A stretch of DNA of 54,091 bases, taken from positions 1 through 54,091 of the forward strand of contig NZ_CDCA01000021.1 in NCBI RefSeq assembly GCF_000820185.1, given 5' to 3'. The translations under genes were made by a program, and so were the position numbers. The notes beneath the pieces were generated by a model, which did no database searches, had not been told where the DNA came from, and was given only the letters and a program-made list of their open reading frames with translations. Source of the stretch: Aeromonas tecta (GTDB lineage Bacteria > Pseudomonadota > Gammaproteobacteria > Enterobacterales > Aeromonadaceae). Positions 16,587-25,682 of this stretch are shown one piece after another (the stretch's first letter is position 1; every line of letters begins with the position of its first letter).

Positions 16587-17591
16587 ATGACCCATGAGGA
16601 GCTGCAGGAGGCCTATGACAGGTTGCTGCAGGAAAACGAGCGCCTGAAACGCATCGCCGAGGACGCTCGCGAGAAACTGGATGCCGCCATGGACGGCACC
16701 GGCCTGTGCATCTGGCAGAACCACGTTCCCACCGGCAAGCTCGTCATCTTCAACCGGCGCTGGGGCGCCATGCTCGGCTATCAGCCCAAGGAGCTGTCGG
16801 CCCACTTCGACGTGTGGCGCGCCCACCTGCACCCGGAAGACAGGGAGCAGGTATTGCAGGCCTTCTTCGATCACCTGTCAGGCAAGAGTCCCTTCTATCA
16901 GGCGATGCACCGCATGCTCGCCAAGGATGGCAAGGTCACCTGGGTGCTGGACAGAGGGCGGGTGGTGGAGCGGGATGCCGAGGGCAACCCTATCCGGGTG
17001 ATGGGTACCCACATCGACATCACCCATGAGAAGGAGTACGAGCAGCAGCTGGCCCGCCTCGCCCACCGGGATCCCCTCACCGGCCTGCTCAACCGCAACG
17101 CGCTGCAGCGCCAGTTTCCGCATACGTTCAAGACCATCTGCTTTATCGATCTGGATGACTTCAAGCAGGTCAACGACAACCTGGGTCACCGCGCCGGCGA
17201 CGAGCTGCTGCTGGCGCTCAGTCAGCGCCTGCGCAGTTGTTGCGGCGAAGAGGTCAAGCTGGGCCGGCTCGGCGGCGACGAGTTCGTGCTGTTGCTACCC
17301 TGGCACAGCGAGGATCCCCGCACCCATCAGCTGGCTCGCCGGTGCATCGACACCATCGCCACCCCGTTCGAGTTGCCAAATGGTGAGGTGGTCGTGGGGC
17401 TGAGCATGGGGATCGCGACCATTCGGCCACAGGATGATTTCAGCAGCGCCCTGGCCCGGGCCGATCAGGCCATGTACCGAGTCAAACACGGCGGCAAACG
17501 GGGCTTCTATATCGCCCAGCCGAGTGGCCAGCCGCTGCTGGATCAAGAACAAGTGAACGAGCGGGGGCTGGGTCATACCCCCTTCCCCTGA
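16587..17591 (+). CDS. PAS-GGDEF diguanylate cyclase
   Basis: A 334-residue soluble protein. Residues 1-30 form a short coiled coil, and residues 30-150 are a PAS/PAC sensor (LCIWQNHVPTGKLVIFNRRW to VMGTHIDITHEKEYE). Residues 160-320 are a GGDEF domain with an intact GGDEF motif (GRLGGDEFVLLLP). The RxxD I-site seen in the neighbouring cyclase is absent, so product inhibition may differ. AGGAAAGGGA precedes the ATG. It is divergent from the TPR-GGDEF gene; they may respond to different signals but share promoter space. Confidence 0.92.
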   Translation: MTHEELQEAYDRLLQENERLKRIAEDAREKLDAAMDGTGLCIWQNHVPTGKLVIFNRRWGAMLGYQPKELSAHFDVWRAHLHPEDREQVLQAFFDHLSGKSPFYQAMHRMLAKDGKVTWVLDRGRVVERDAEGNPIRVMGTHIDITHEKEYEQQLARLAHRDPLTGLLNRNALQRQFPHTFKTICFIDLDDFKQVNDNLGHRAGDELLLALSQRLRSCCGEEVKLGRLGGDEFVLLLPWHSEDPRTHQLARRCIDTIATPFELPNGEVVVGLSMGIATIRPQDDFSSALARADQAMYRVKHGGKRGFYIAQPSGQPLLDQEQVNERGLGHTPFP

Positions 17592-17702
17592 CAGCCGGTG
17601 CCGTGGTACTGCCAGTGTTTATCCTCCCGATCCCTTTCCTCAAAGAAGACCTGTGCAACCCAGCCCGAGATGACAGCCGCTGAGCTCTCTGGGTCTATTG
17701 TC

Positions 17703-19157
17703 TTAGCTGCGTTGCCAGCGCCTGAGCAGGCGGCCACGCAGGCCGCAGTCGAGCAGCCAGCTGTTGTCAAACACCCGCAAGATGGCCGGCTTGGCGTGGC
17801 GCGACATGGCGACGGCGTGAAAGCGGGTCTGCTGTTTGCGCCGCAGGTTCATCCGATCGAGCAGGGCATGGGGCAGGCTCTGGGCGATAAAGTCGGAGAT
17901 CACCAGCACATCAGCCTTGGCAAAGTCCGGTTGTTCGAGCTGAGTCAGCGCCTTCTCGAGGCAGGGCACCAGATCGGTACCGCCGTGAAAACTCATGGAG
18001 AGGAAGCGCTCCGCCTTGTCCAGACCGGTCTCGGCGGTGATCTCGAGGGTCGCCACCTCGGTGGAAAACAGCATCAGATAGCAGCCTCGCTTCTCCTCCA
18101 TCGCCAGCTTGAGCAGGGCCAGGAACAGCGCCTTGGCGCACTCCTCCGGGTAGCCGCCCATGGAGCCGGAGGTATCGACGCAGACGATGAATGGTCCGCG
18201 CGGCTGCGGCTCCTGCCCCCCCTGCTCCGGGGTGCGCAACATCAGGCGCTGGCGCGGCAAAGTGCCCCGTGACTGGTAGCTGAGCAGGCGCCGCTCCAGA
18301 TAGCGGCGATAGAACTCCAGCTCCAGCTCGGGCAGCGCCAGCATCACCGCCTCGCTCGGCAGCAATCGCATCAGATCGCTGGCGGGATGCACCCCCACCA
18401 GATCGTCCGGCACATCGTCGGTCTGCACCTCTTCGAGCTCATGAACCTGCACCGGCGGCAGAGTCCTGGCGTCGCTGCGCCTGTCCCGTTCGCTGCGCCC
18501 GAGCAGGGCGGCAATCTCCGCCAGCAGGGGTTCTTGCTGCAACATGCGGGCATACTGCTTGACCAGCACCAGGCTGCGCTTGTGCCAGATGCCCTGGGCC
18601 AAGTCCCAGAGGCCACCGGCCGAGATCTGGTGCGGATCCAGCGCATCGGCCAGGGTGCGGTTCGCCAGCAGCTGATCCTCAATCTCCTGGCGCTGCTTCT
18701 CCCGCTCCGCCTCGGCGATCTGCTGCTGCAGTTGCAACAGGCTGCCCACCAGGCTGGCCCGCCATTTTTCGATGAACAGCTGACGCAGACTCTCGGTCGG
18801 CTGCACCATGATCTGGCGCACCAAGCTGCGGGCATCGCCAGCGAAGGGGCTCTGCTGCTCCAGGGTCTCCAGCAGGCTCGGCAGGCGGCCCACCAGCTCT
18901 GGCAACGGCAACAGACGATGGGCCTGATAGAGCAGGTACTCCCGCTCCAGCGCCACCGGCACCGGTTTGTGGCGCATCTCCTCGCCGAGCTGCTCGCTCC
19001 AGTGCTGGATGCGTTTTTTCAGCAGCTTGCCCTGCAACGGAGAGCGCTTGAGGAATTCGGAGATCTTGGGGGTGGAGGCCAAGAGCAGCGCCATCTCCCC
19101 CGCGAGCTCCCCCTCTCCGATGAGGAGCCCCAGGTCCATCATGCCGATCTCAAGCAC
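17703..19157 (-). CDS. viaA: VWA-domain protein ViaA
   Basis: A 484-residue partner of the MoxR-type AAA+ ATPase RavA, close to the E. coli ViaA length. The N-terminal two thirds are helical. The von Willebrand factor A domain lies near residue 325 onward, with the MIDAS motif FIVCVDTSGSMGGYPE (DxSxS), a conserved Thr in SFHGGTDLVPCLEKA and Asp in VLVISDFIAQ. The start is a GTG at 19157 after TAAGGAGATC, a strong site. It follows ravA by 102 bases. RavA-ViaA is linked in E. coli to acid stress, respiratory complexes and aminoglycoside sensitivity. Confidence 0.95.
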   Translation of the reverse strand: MLEIGMMDLGLLIGEGELAGEMALLLASTPKISEFLKRSPLQGKLLKKRIQHWSEQLGEEMRHKPVPVALEREYLLYQAHRLLPLPELVGRLPSLLETLEQQSPFAGDARSLVRQIMVQPTESLRQLFIEKWRASLVGSLLQLQQQIAEAEREKQRQEIEDQLLANRTLADALDPHQISAGGLWDLAQGIWHKRSLVLVKQYARMLQQEPLLAEIAALLGRSERDRRSDARTLPPVQVHELEEVQTDDVPDDLVGVHPASDLMRLLPSEAVMLALPELELEFYRRYLERRLLSYQSRGTLPRQRLMLRTPEQGGQEPQPRGPFIVCVDTSGSMGGYPEECAKALFLALLKLAMEEKRGCYLMLFSTEVATLEITAETGLDKAERFLSMSFHGGTDLVPCLEKALTQLEQPDFAKADVLVISDFIAQSLPHALLDRMNLRRKQQTRFHAVAMSRHAKPAILRVFDNSWLLDCGLRGRLLRRWQRS

Positions 19158-19194
19158 GGGATCTCCTTAGGGGGCGACACCGGCAAAGGAGATG

Positions 19195-19238
19195 CTGCCA
19201 GTCACACGTAGACAGCATGTTTGACGTGTTTTTTGTGA
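19195..19238. other. Dyad symmetry in the ravA-viaA spacer
   Basis: Within the 102 bases between the genes, GTCAC...GTGAC flanks an inner ACACGT...ACGTGT pair. It may fold in the ravA-viaA mRNA and set relative expression, or bind a regulator. No T run follows. Confidence 0.35.
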
Positions 19239-19259
19239 CTAATGCAGCACAAAATATCA

Positions 19260-20867
19260 TCATGCATCGAGCCCGGGCAGGCGGTCGCGCCACTGCTGCA
19301 GATCGCTGCGCAACTGATCCAGATCCCGGTTCAGCACGAAGAAGCTGTCCTCCACCTGCTGCAACCAGTGATCGCCGATAAACAGGTGTTGCTGATGGCG
19401 CTCGAACAGGCTGCGCTGCCCCTTGAGGCTCTGCTGCACCCGGCCCACCTGGACCACCAGCTCGTCCAGCTCGGCCTGCCAGGGGGCGATCACCAGCTCG
19501 GGGATGGCGGTGCGCTCCACCAGCACCAGCGGCACCGGCTGGCGCTGGATGTCCAGCACGTGCAGGCGCAGCTGATCATCCAGCACCAGCTCGAAGTGAC
19601 CCTCCTTGGGATTGCCAAGGGGCCAGCCCACCAGCGCCTCGCCGGCCGGATACCAGTGGGAGAGCAGGGTGCGATCGAAGGTGAGGGTGCCGGTCAGGCG
19701 CTCGGGATCGCCGCCATCGAGCGGCGCCGGGGTGAGCAGGTGGAAATGCACCTGCTTGCCAAACGGCTTGGCGTTGAGCAGCGGCAGCTGGGTGCCACGG
19801 GCGCGGCGGCCGAACCACTGCTTGCGCTTGATGGCCTTGCAACCGAGGCGTTGGGAGACGGCCCCTTTCAACTGCTTGAACTGTTCGCGCAGGGAGAGCA
19901 GCTGGCGGGTCATGGCCAGTTGCTGATAGCCATAGAGACGGGAGAACTCGCCGATCATCTCCAGCAAGGCGGTGCGAGACGCCTCGTCGTGCCAGAGGCA
20001 ATCCTTGAACAGCAGCAGATCCAGCGGCGCCACCTCGTCACGACCGTTGAAGAAGGCACTCGCCTTGATGAGCCTGACGGCCTTCTTCCAGCGCCGATCC
20101 GACACATAACAGCCGTGACCGAGCTGGCTGTCGAGCTGCTGGCGCAGCTGATAGATAAGCTCGAAACAGGCGTCCGGCAGGCGCACTTGCTCGATCTGCT
20201 CCTGCCAGGCCTCATACTCTTCGCCATGGATCTGTACCGAGGGCGAGAGATTCTGCCCCGAGTGACCGTCGCTCGCCAGCATGGCCTGGAAGTTGGATTT
20301 TTCCTGCACCCTGTCCATCCAGATCCGCACCAGCATACGGTCATAGAGCGCTTCCAGGCCGCTGTCCGGCGCGGGCAATTCATTGGATGCGGTCACCAGC
20401 AGCCGCATGGGGATAGGGTGCTGGCTGTCGCCGTTGCGGAACTGGCGCTCGTTGATGGCGGTGAGCAGGGTGTTGAGGATGGCCGGGCCCGCCTTCCAGA
20501 TCTCGTCGAGAAACACCACCTCTGCCTCCGGCAGGTAGCCGCGGGTCAGCCGCAGGTACTTGCCATCCTCCTTGAGCGCCTGGATGGAGAGGGGGCCGAA
20601 TACCTCCTCCGGCGTGCTGAAACGGGTCATCAGGTATTCAAAATGACGGGCATCGTGAAAGGCCAGCTTGAGGCGACGGGCGATCAGGCTCTTGGCGATG
20701 CCGGGCGGGCCCAGCAGGAAGACGCTCTCGCCACTGAGGGCGGCCAGCAGCCCGAGCCGCAGTGCATCTTGCCGCTCGTAGAGCCCCTCGCCGAGGGCGG
20801 CCAGCAATCTGGGCAGACGCTCATGGATGGGCAGGGTACGAACGGTATTCTGGGCTAAAGGCGGCAT
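19260..20867 (-). CDS. ravA: MoxR-type AAA+ ATPase RavA
   Basis: A 535-residue AAA+ ATPase of the MoxR group. Walker A is LLGPPGIAKSLIAR (about residues 52-65), Walker B is EVVFLDEIWKAGPA, and sensor 1 lies in LLVTASNELPAP. The C-terminal triple-helical and LARA-like regions follow. The ATG at 20867 gives MPPLAQNTV; a GTG two codons upstream is the alternative, and neither has a clear Shine-Dalgarno. It is somewhat longer than the E. coli protein (about 500). It is transcribed with viaA. Confidence 0.94.
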   Translation of the reverse strand: MPPLAQNTVRTLPIHERLPRLLAALGEGLYERQDALRLGLLAALSGESVFLLGPPGIAKSLIARRLKLAFHDARHFEYLMTRFSTPEEVFGPLSIQALKEDGKYLRLTRGYLPEAEVVFLDEIWKAGPAILNTLLTAINERQFRNGDSQHPIPMRLLVTASNELPAPDSGLEALYDRMLVRIWMDRVQEKSNFQAMLASDGHSGQNLSPSVQIHGEEYEAWQEQIEQVRLPDACFELIYQLRQQLDSQLGHGCYVSDRRWKKAVRLIKASAFFNGRDEVAPLDLLLFKDCLWHDEASRTALLEMIGEFSRLYGYQQLAMTRQLLSLREQFKQLKGAVSQRLGCKAIKRKQWFGRRARGTQLPLLNAKPFGKQVHFHLLTPAPLDGGDPERLTGTLTFDRTLLSHWYPAGEALVGWPLGNPKEGHFELVLDDQLRLHVLDIQRQPVPLVLVERTAIPELVIAPWQAELDELVVQVGRVQQSLKGQRSLFERHQQHLFIGDHWLQQVEDSFFVLNRDLDQLRSDLQQWRDRLPGLDA

Positions 20868-21146
20868 AGGCACGGTTCCGAAGCTGGGGTGGTCGCCGGT
20901 GAGCGCGGGTCCGGCCTCTGGCCCCGCACCACGACGATGGTCTGTTGATTCTGGTCATCTCCGCCGCCAAGCACCGAAGATCACGGTTCATATCGCGATT
21001 CAAGGCTCGCATCGACTCGCAAGCGCTGCGGCGTTGCGCCTCCGGCGCCGCGTGCAAACGCAAACTCAGGGGTGCAGCAAAACCCGCGAAAGTGTACTCT
21101 GCGCATCAAGATTTACCCCAATGCAGATCAAGAGTGAGCCTTCGCC
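20868..21146. promoter_or_regulatory. Divergent promoter region, ravA / holD
   Basis: A 279-base spacer between two divergent transcription units. It is GC-rich on the ravA side and has no gene I can support. It should hold both promoters. Confidence 0.35.
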
Positions 21147-21566
21147 ATGCAAGATCCCCTGCTGGACCCATTGCGTCAGCGCATCCTGACCCGGATGGGC
21201 ATCTCGAGCTGGCAGCTAAGAGCGCCAAGCCTGCTGGCTGGCCATGCCACCCCGGCGCAGGACGAGAGTGCAGCGCCCACGGTTACCGCGGCGCCGGCCG
21301 TCGTGGCGATGCCTACGGGCAAATTATGGCTGCTGGCTCCGGCCCTGCCCGCCCCGGCCCTGCTGGGGGATATCTGCCAGTTACTCGGCATCGACGCGGA
21401 CGAAGTCAGCTTGCTGGAGAGCCTGCCCGAGGGGCTGACGCCTCCCCTGCTCTGGCTGACCAGTGCCGATCCCCGCTGGCCCGACGCCCTGGTGTGCCCA
21501 CTGCAGCCCGACGCGGCCCAGAAGCGCAGCCTGTGGCAGCAGCTGCGGCAGCGTTTGCCCGGCTGA
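21147..21566 (+). CDS. holD: DNA polymerase III psi subunit
   Basis: A 139-residue protein matching the size of the HolD psi subunit, which ties the clamp loader (through chi) to SSB on DNA. The N-terminal RQRILTRMGISSWQLRAPSLL corresponds to the conserved chi-binding peptide region of psi. The middle (residues 40-65) is Ala/Pro-rich and low in complexity. The C-terminal part fits the alpha/beta domain (LLWLTSADPRWPDALVC). HolD diverges fast, so the identification relies on the N-terminus and on the rimI gene directly downstream, as in E. coli. Confidence 0.85.
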   Translation: MQDPLLDPLRQRILTRMGISSWQLRAPSLLAGHATPAQDESAAPTVTAAPAVVAMPTGKLWLLAPALPAPALLGDICQLLGIDADEVSLLESLPEGLTPPLLWLTSADPRWPDALVCPLQPDAAQKRSLWQQLRQRLPG

Positions 21567-21661
21567 GTCAGGCGGCTCATCCTGCGGCCATCGACGCTCA
21601 TGCCACGAACATGGCACGCCCATGCCCCCCATCGCAAGTGCCAATCCTTCCCGGAGTCCCC

Positions 21662-22120
21662 ATGTCTGACGCCATGCCCCACTTTCGCCCCCTGCTCGAA
21701 TCCGATTTCGAGCTGATCTATCCCATCGAACAGGCCGCCCATCAGGAGCCCTGGAGCCAGGCCAATCTGCTCTCCTGCTTCGGGCCGCGCTATCTCAACG
21801 GGCTGATGCTGATCGGCGAGCGCCCTGCCGGTTTCTATATCTCGGATCTGGTGGCGGGCGACAGCTCGCTGATGAACATCTGCGTGCATCCCGACTTTCA
21901 GGGAAAAGGGCTCGGCCGGGCATTGCTCAAGGAGTACCTCGCCCGCAGCAAGGCCAAGAAGGCGGAGGCCTGGTTTCTGGAGGTGCGCGCCGGCAACAAA
22001 CGCGCCATCGCGCTCTACGAGAGTGAGGGCTTTGCCGAATATTGCCGCCGTGATGGCTACTACGGCACCGGCCAGGACAGGGAAGACGCTGTGCTGATGT
22101 CCCGCCTGTTCGACTTCTAA
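21662..22120 (+). CDS. rimI: Ribosomal protein S18 alanine N-acetyltransferase
   Basis: A 152-residue GNAT enzyme that acetylates the N-terminal Ala of ribosomal protein S18. It shows the RimI hallmarks: EQAAHQEPWS near residue 25, ICVHPDFQGKGLGRALL for acetyl-CoA binding, EVRAGNKRAIALYESEGF, and the C-terminal RRDGYYG. The ATG at 21662 follows CCCGGAGTCCCC. It lies 95 bases after holD, and the pair is probably one operon. Confidence 0.95.
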   Translation: MSDAMPHFRPLLESDFELIYPIEQAAHQEPWSQANLLSCFGPRYLNGLMLIGERPAGFYISDLVAGDSSLMNICVHPDFQGKGLGRALLKEYLARSKAKKAEAWFLEVRAGNKRAIALYESEGFAEYCRRDGYYGTGQDREDAVLMSRLFDF

Positions 22121-22129
22121 GCCGCTACG

Positions 22130-22277
22130 TCGCCTCAAGCTACTGGCTGGGGGCTAGCTGCGCATCTTCCATCGGCGCGACCTCTAAACCTCTATTCCCG
22201 ACCAAGGCCCCACGGCATTGGCTGGGGCGATTCGAGCTGCATGTCTTGTGGGATCCACGTCGACTCGCGCCGTGCGC
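22130..22277. other. Spacer after rimI, possible decayed tail copy
   Basis: Bases around 22161-22190 align with the last ten codons of rimI including the TAA (about 19 of 30 positions by eye). This could be a remnant like the clearer gene-tail copies elsewhere, or chance. No T-rich terminator is evident between the convergent genes. Confidence 0.2.
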
Positions 22278-22823
22278 TCAAGGCAGCGGCGCGTTGTCGA
22301 TGGCGGGGTCCTCCAGGGCGAGGGTGACCCGCAGCACGGCGTCAAACCCCGCGGCCGAGAGCGGCATGAAGAAGCCGCGGCCATAGGTGACCCCGGGCAT
22401 CCAGATCTGTTGATCCTCCACCTCGATGTTGATGGGGCGCAACGACTCACCGGGGCGCTGGATATAGACACCGGGCGGCGTTGCCACCTTGGGGAAGCGG
22501 CGCAGAATGTGGCTACTGCCGTCTCCCGCATCCGGGTTGAGGCGCACCTTGACCAGGTCGGCCAGGGTGGATTGCATCTCGGGTGAGCGCCACAGCCTTG
22601 CATCGAGCGCCTTGCAGCGCCGGCACTTGGCGCTCTCTATCACATAGAGCAGGGGATAGCCCTGTTGCAGCGCCAGCTCTTGCGCCTGCTCATAGCCTTC
22701 GGCCCCGCTCAGCCAGGGATTGTCGTCTCCGGACGGCAAGCCGCCGAGGGCATACCAGAGACCACCGGCTCCCGCCAGCACCAGCAAGGCGCCCGTGATG
22801 AGGCTCTTGATCCCGATACTCAT
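22278..22823 (-). CDS. Membrane-anchored thioredoxin-like protein
   Basis: A 181-residue protein with one N-terminal membrane segment or uncleaved signal (residues 5-28, SLITGALLVLAGAGGLWYAL) and a thioredoxin-like domain outside the cytoplasm. A CRRC motif follows YPLLYVIESAKC, the place of the redox-active CXXC. A cis-Pro loop is likely at KVATPPGVYI. It resembles DUF255/thiol-disulfide proteins that reduce or oxidise envelope thiols, but the partner is unknown. The ATG at 22823 follows GGGAGGGGGAC. It is divergent from the acyl-CoA synthetase gene. Confidence 0.75.
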   Translation of the reverse strand: MSIGIKSLITGALLVLAGAGGLWYALGGLPSGDDNPWLSGAEGYEQAQELALQQGYPLLYVIESAKCRRCKALDARLWRSPEMQSTLADLVKVRLNPDAGDGSSHILRRFPKVATPPGVYIQRPGESLRPINIEVEDQQIWMPGVTYGRGFFMPLSAAGFDAVLRVTLALEDPAIDNAPLP

Positions 22824-23005
22824 AGTCCCCCTCCCTGAACGAATCCGAATACTCGCCCCATCATGCCTGAGTCGCTTCGACTTGACGACTTTGTGATCCA
22901 GAACAAACAGCGCACACTTGTAAGCTGTAATGCTAGAGTTTAAACTCCAGCCCGGTTTTAAATGCCCCCTGCGGGCGTACAACTGTTACTTGAGGATGAT
23001 TGACC

Positions 23006-24796
23006 ATGTCGCAGTTTCATCTGGTTAAACTGATGCGTGAACGCATTGCCCGCCTTGGCAACAAGGCCGCCCTGCGCGTTCAGCAAGATGGCCAGTGGCG
23101 TGCCATCGGCTGGCGCACCCTGGGTCAGGCGATGGACTATTGTGCCCAGGCCCTGATCCGCACCGGCCACCAGCCTACCGAGATGGTCGGCATCTATGCC
23201 CGCAACATGCCGGAGTGGACCCAGGCCGATCTCGGCATCCTGGCCGCCCGCGGCGTCAGCGTGCCCATCTACCCCACCAGCACCCTGGATCAGCTGCGCT
23301 ACATAGTGCGTGATGCCGGCATCCAGCTGCTGTTCGTGGGTGAGCAGCAACAGTTTGATCAGGCGCTCGTCTTGCTAAATGAAGGCGAGATCCGCCAGCT
23401 CGTCGCCCTCGATGGCAACGTCGATCTGCGCGGCTGCGCAGCGGCCAGTCACTTCCAGACCTTCCTCTCCTCCGGCAATCATCAGCCCAGCGAGCAGGAG
23501 CTGCGCCTTCGCGAACAGCACTACCGAATGGATGACCTGCTGACCCTGATCTACACCTCCGGCACCACGGGCGAACCCAAGGGGGTCATGCTCGATTTTG
23601 CCAACATCGCCGCCTGCTTCGAGATGCATGACCGCCGCCTGGACATGAACGAGCAGGATGTGTCCCTGTGCATGTTGCCGCTCAGCCACGTGTTCGAGCG
23701 CGCCTGGACCTACTACGTGCTCTATTGCGGCGCCGAGAACGTCTACATTCGCGATCCGCAGAAGGTGATGGACGTCATCGGCGAGGTGCAGCCGACCGTG
23801 ATGTGCGCCGTGCCGCGCCTCTACGAGAAGGCCTACGCCATGATCCAGGCCAAGGTCGCCCAGGCACCGCGTCTGCGCCGCGCCCTGTTCGGCTGGGCCA
23901 CCGGGGTCGGCAAGCAAATGGTGGCAACCCGTCAGGCGGGCAAGTCCGCCTCACCCCTGCTCTATGCCAAGCTCGCGCTGGCGGAGCGACTGGTGTTTCG
24001 CAAGCTGCGGGCCCGCTTCGGTGGTCGCGCCCGCTTCCTGCCGGTCGCCGGCGCCCGTCTCGCGGACGATGTGAACCTCTTCTTCCAGGCCATGGGGCTC
24101 AACCTCAAATACGGCTACGGCATGACCGAGACCACGGCCACCGTCTGCTGCTACGAGGATCAACAGTTCAAGCTGGGTTCCATCGGTACCGTCATGGACG
24201 GCATCGAGGTGAAACTCGGTGAGAACAACGAGCTGCTGGTGCGCTCCCCGACCGTGATGCGCGGCTACTACAACAAGCCGGACGCCACCTTTGATGTGAT
24301 GACGGCAGACGGCTTCCTGCGTACCGGTGATGCGGGTGAACTCGACGGCAAGGGCAACATCTACTTCACCGAGCGCCTGAAAGAGCTGATGAAGACCTCC
24401 AACGGCAAGTACGTGGCCCCGCAACTGGTGGAAGGCACCCTCGGCAAGGATCGCTTCATCGAGCAGATCGCCATCGTCGCCGACGCCCGCCACTTCGTGT
24501 CGGCGCTGATCGTGCCCTGCTTCGAGTCCCTGGAGGAGTACGCCCGCTCCATCAACCTGCAGTACCAGTGCAAGACCGAGCTGCTGCGCCACTCCCGGGT
24601 GGTGGAGTTCTTCGAGTCGCGCATTCACGAACTGCAGCAGGAGCTGGCCAAGTTCGAGCAGGTGAAGAAGTTCACCCTGCTGCCGAGCGCCTTCTCCATG
24701 GAGCTGGGGGAGATCACCCCGACCATGAAGCTGCGCCGCAAGATCATCGAGGCCAAGTACCAGAGCGAGATCGAGGCCATGTATAGCCACGTGTAA
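23006..24796 (+). CDS. Long-chain acyl-CoA synthetase (AMP-forming)
   Basis: A 596-residue enzyme of the ANL superfamily that activates fatty acids to acyl-CoA through an acyl-adenylate. The phosphate loop is LIYTSGTTGEPKGVML (about residues 177-192). A5 is YGYGMTETTATVC, and the hinge lies in FLRTGDAGELDGKGNIYFTE, followed by KELMKTSNGKYVAPQLVE. The family is the FAA1-like (COG1022) group rather than E. coli FadD. TGAGGATGATTGACC precedes the ATG. It is monocistronic, closed by a strong terminator. Confidence 0.93.
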   Translation: MSQFHLVKLMRERIARLGNKAALRVQQDGQWRAIGWRTLGQAMDYCAQALIRTGHQPTEMVGIYARNMPEWTQADLGILAARGVSVPIYPTSTLDQLRYIVRDAGIQLLFVGEQQQFDQALVLLNEGEIRQLVALDGNVDLRGCAAASHFQTFLSSGNHQPSEQELRLREQHYRMDDLLTLIYTSGTTGEPKGVMLDFANIAACFEMHDRRLDMNEQDVSLCMLPLSHVFERAWTYYVLYCGAENVYIRDPQKVMDVIGEVQPTVMCAVPRLYEKAYAMIQAKVAQAPRLRRALFGWATGVGKQMVATRQAGKSASPLLYAKLALAERLVFRKLRARFGGRARFLPVAGARLADDVNLFFQAMGLNLKYGYGMTETTATVCCYEDQQFKLGSIGTVMDGIEVKLGENNELLVRSPTVMRGYYNKPDATFDVMTADGFLRTGDAGELDGKGNIYFTERLKELMKTSNGKYVAPQLVEGTLGKDRFIEQIAIVADARHFVSALIVPCFESLEEYARSINLQYQCKTELLRHSRVVEFFESRIHELQQELAKFEQVKKFTLLPSAFSMELGEITPTMKLRRKIIEAKYQSEIEAMYSHV

Positions 24797-24833
24797 GCAG
24801 AGCCACCTTTAAGCAAAGGCTTGCTCCAACAGC

Positions 24834-24861
24834 AAAAAGAGGCGCCATGGCGCCTCTTTTT
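24834..24861 (+). terminator. Terminator of the acyl-CoA synthetase gene
   Basis: A 13-bp stem AAAAAGAGGCGCC / GGCGCCTCTTTTT with a minimal loop, followed by T residues. Symmetric, so it also serves the convergent racemase gene. Confidence 0.9.
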
Positions 24862-24897
24862 TTATGCTCTTTTCGCTGCGAACTCTGGTAACAATCT

Positions 24898-25590
24898 TTA
24901 GCTCAGCGCCCACTCCACCGCCGCCTCGGCATGGATGGCGGTGGTATCGTAGAGCGGCACCGCAGCCTTCTCATCCCCCACCAGCAGCGCGATTTCGGTG
25001 CAACCCAGGATCACCGCCTGGGCACCCGCCTCAGCCAGTCCGGCGATGATGGCCAGGTACTCGGCACGGGAGGCGTCATGCACCTCCCCTAGACAAAGCT
25101 CGTCGTAGATGATGCGATGGACCCGCTCCCGCTCTGCTTCCTTGGGTACCAGCACCTCCAACCCGAACAGGGTTTCCAGCCGTCCTTTGTAGAAATCCTG
25201 CTCCATGGTGAAGCGGGTACCGAGCAGACCGACCCGGCTCACCCCGTCGGCCACCAGCCGCTTGGCGGTGGCATCGGCGATGTGCAGCAGCGGGATCTCG
25301 ATGGCGGCTTCTATCTCGGGTGCCACCTTGTGCATGGTATTGGTGCCGATCAGCAGAAAATCCGCGCCCCCCGCCTGCAGATCCCGGGCGGCGACGCTCA
25401 GCAGCCGGGCGGTGGCAGGCCAGTCACCGGCATGTTGCAAGCGCTCTATCTCGGCAAAATCGACGCTGTTGAGCAGCACCCGCGCCGAGTGCAGGCCGCC
25501 GAGCCGCGCCCGCACGCCCCGGTTGAGCGCCTGATAATAGCTGACGGTGGACTCCCAGCTCATGCCACCCAGCAGACCGATACATTTCAT
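24898..25590 (-). CDS. L-aspartate/glutamate racemase (YgeA/EcL-DER type)
   Basis: A 230-residue PLP-independent amino-acid racemase. The second catalytic Cys is at residue 197 (AVILGCTEIALL). The first position, Cys in ordinary aspartate racemases, is Thr83 here (IGTNTMHKVA). The same Thr83/Cys197 pair is known for the E. coli L-Asp/Glu racemase, which works on L-substrates. The N-terminal GLLGGMSWESTVSYY is typical. The ATG at 25590 follows AAGGAGCAAGG. The next upstream gene on the strand is a LysE exporter, which may export amino acids related to the racemase product. Confidence 0.9.
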   Translation of the reverse strand: MKCIGLLGGMSWESTVSYYQALNRGVRARLGGLHSARVLLNSVDFAEIERLQHAGDWPATARLLSVAARDLQAGGADFLLIGTNTMHKVAPEIEAAIEIPLLHIADATAKRLVADGVSRVGLLGTRFTMEQDFYKGRLETLFGLEVLVPKEAERERVHRIIYDELCLGEVHDASRAEYLAIIAGLAEAGAQAVILGCTEIALLVGDEKAAVPLYDTTAIHAEAAVEWALS

Positions 25591-25634
25591 CCTTGCTCCT
25601 TGAGGGAATGGCGACAGTGGCGCCACCCGCAGAT

Positions 25635-25654
25635 AAAAAAGGCCCCGCAGGGCC
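25635..25654 (-). terminator. Terminator after the first LysE gene
   Basis: A short stem GGCCC / GGGCC with a four-base loop, followed on the - strand by six T residues. It lies 29 bases past the LysE stop and just before the racemase start. Confidence 0.7.
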
Positions 25655-25682
25655 AACAAGACAGAAGGGCAGGTGCAAGCAC

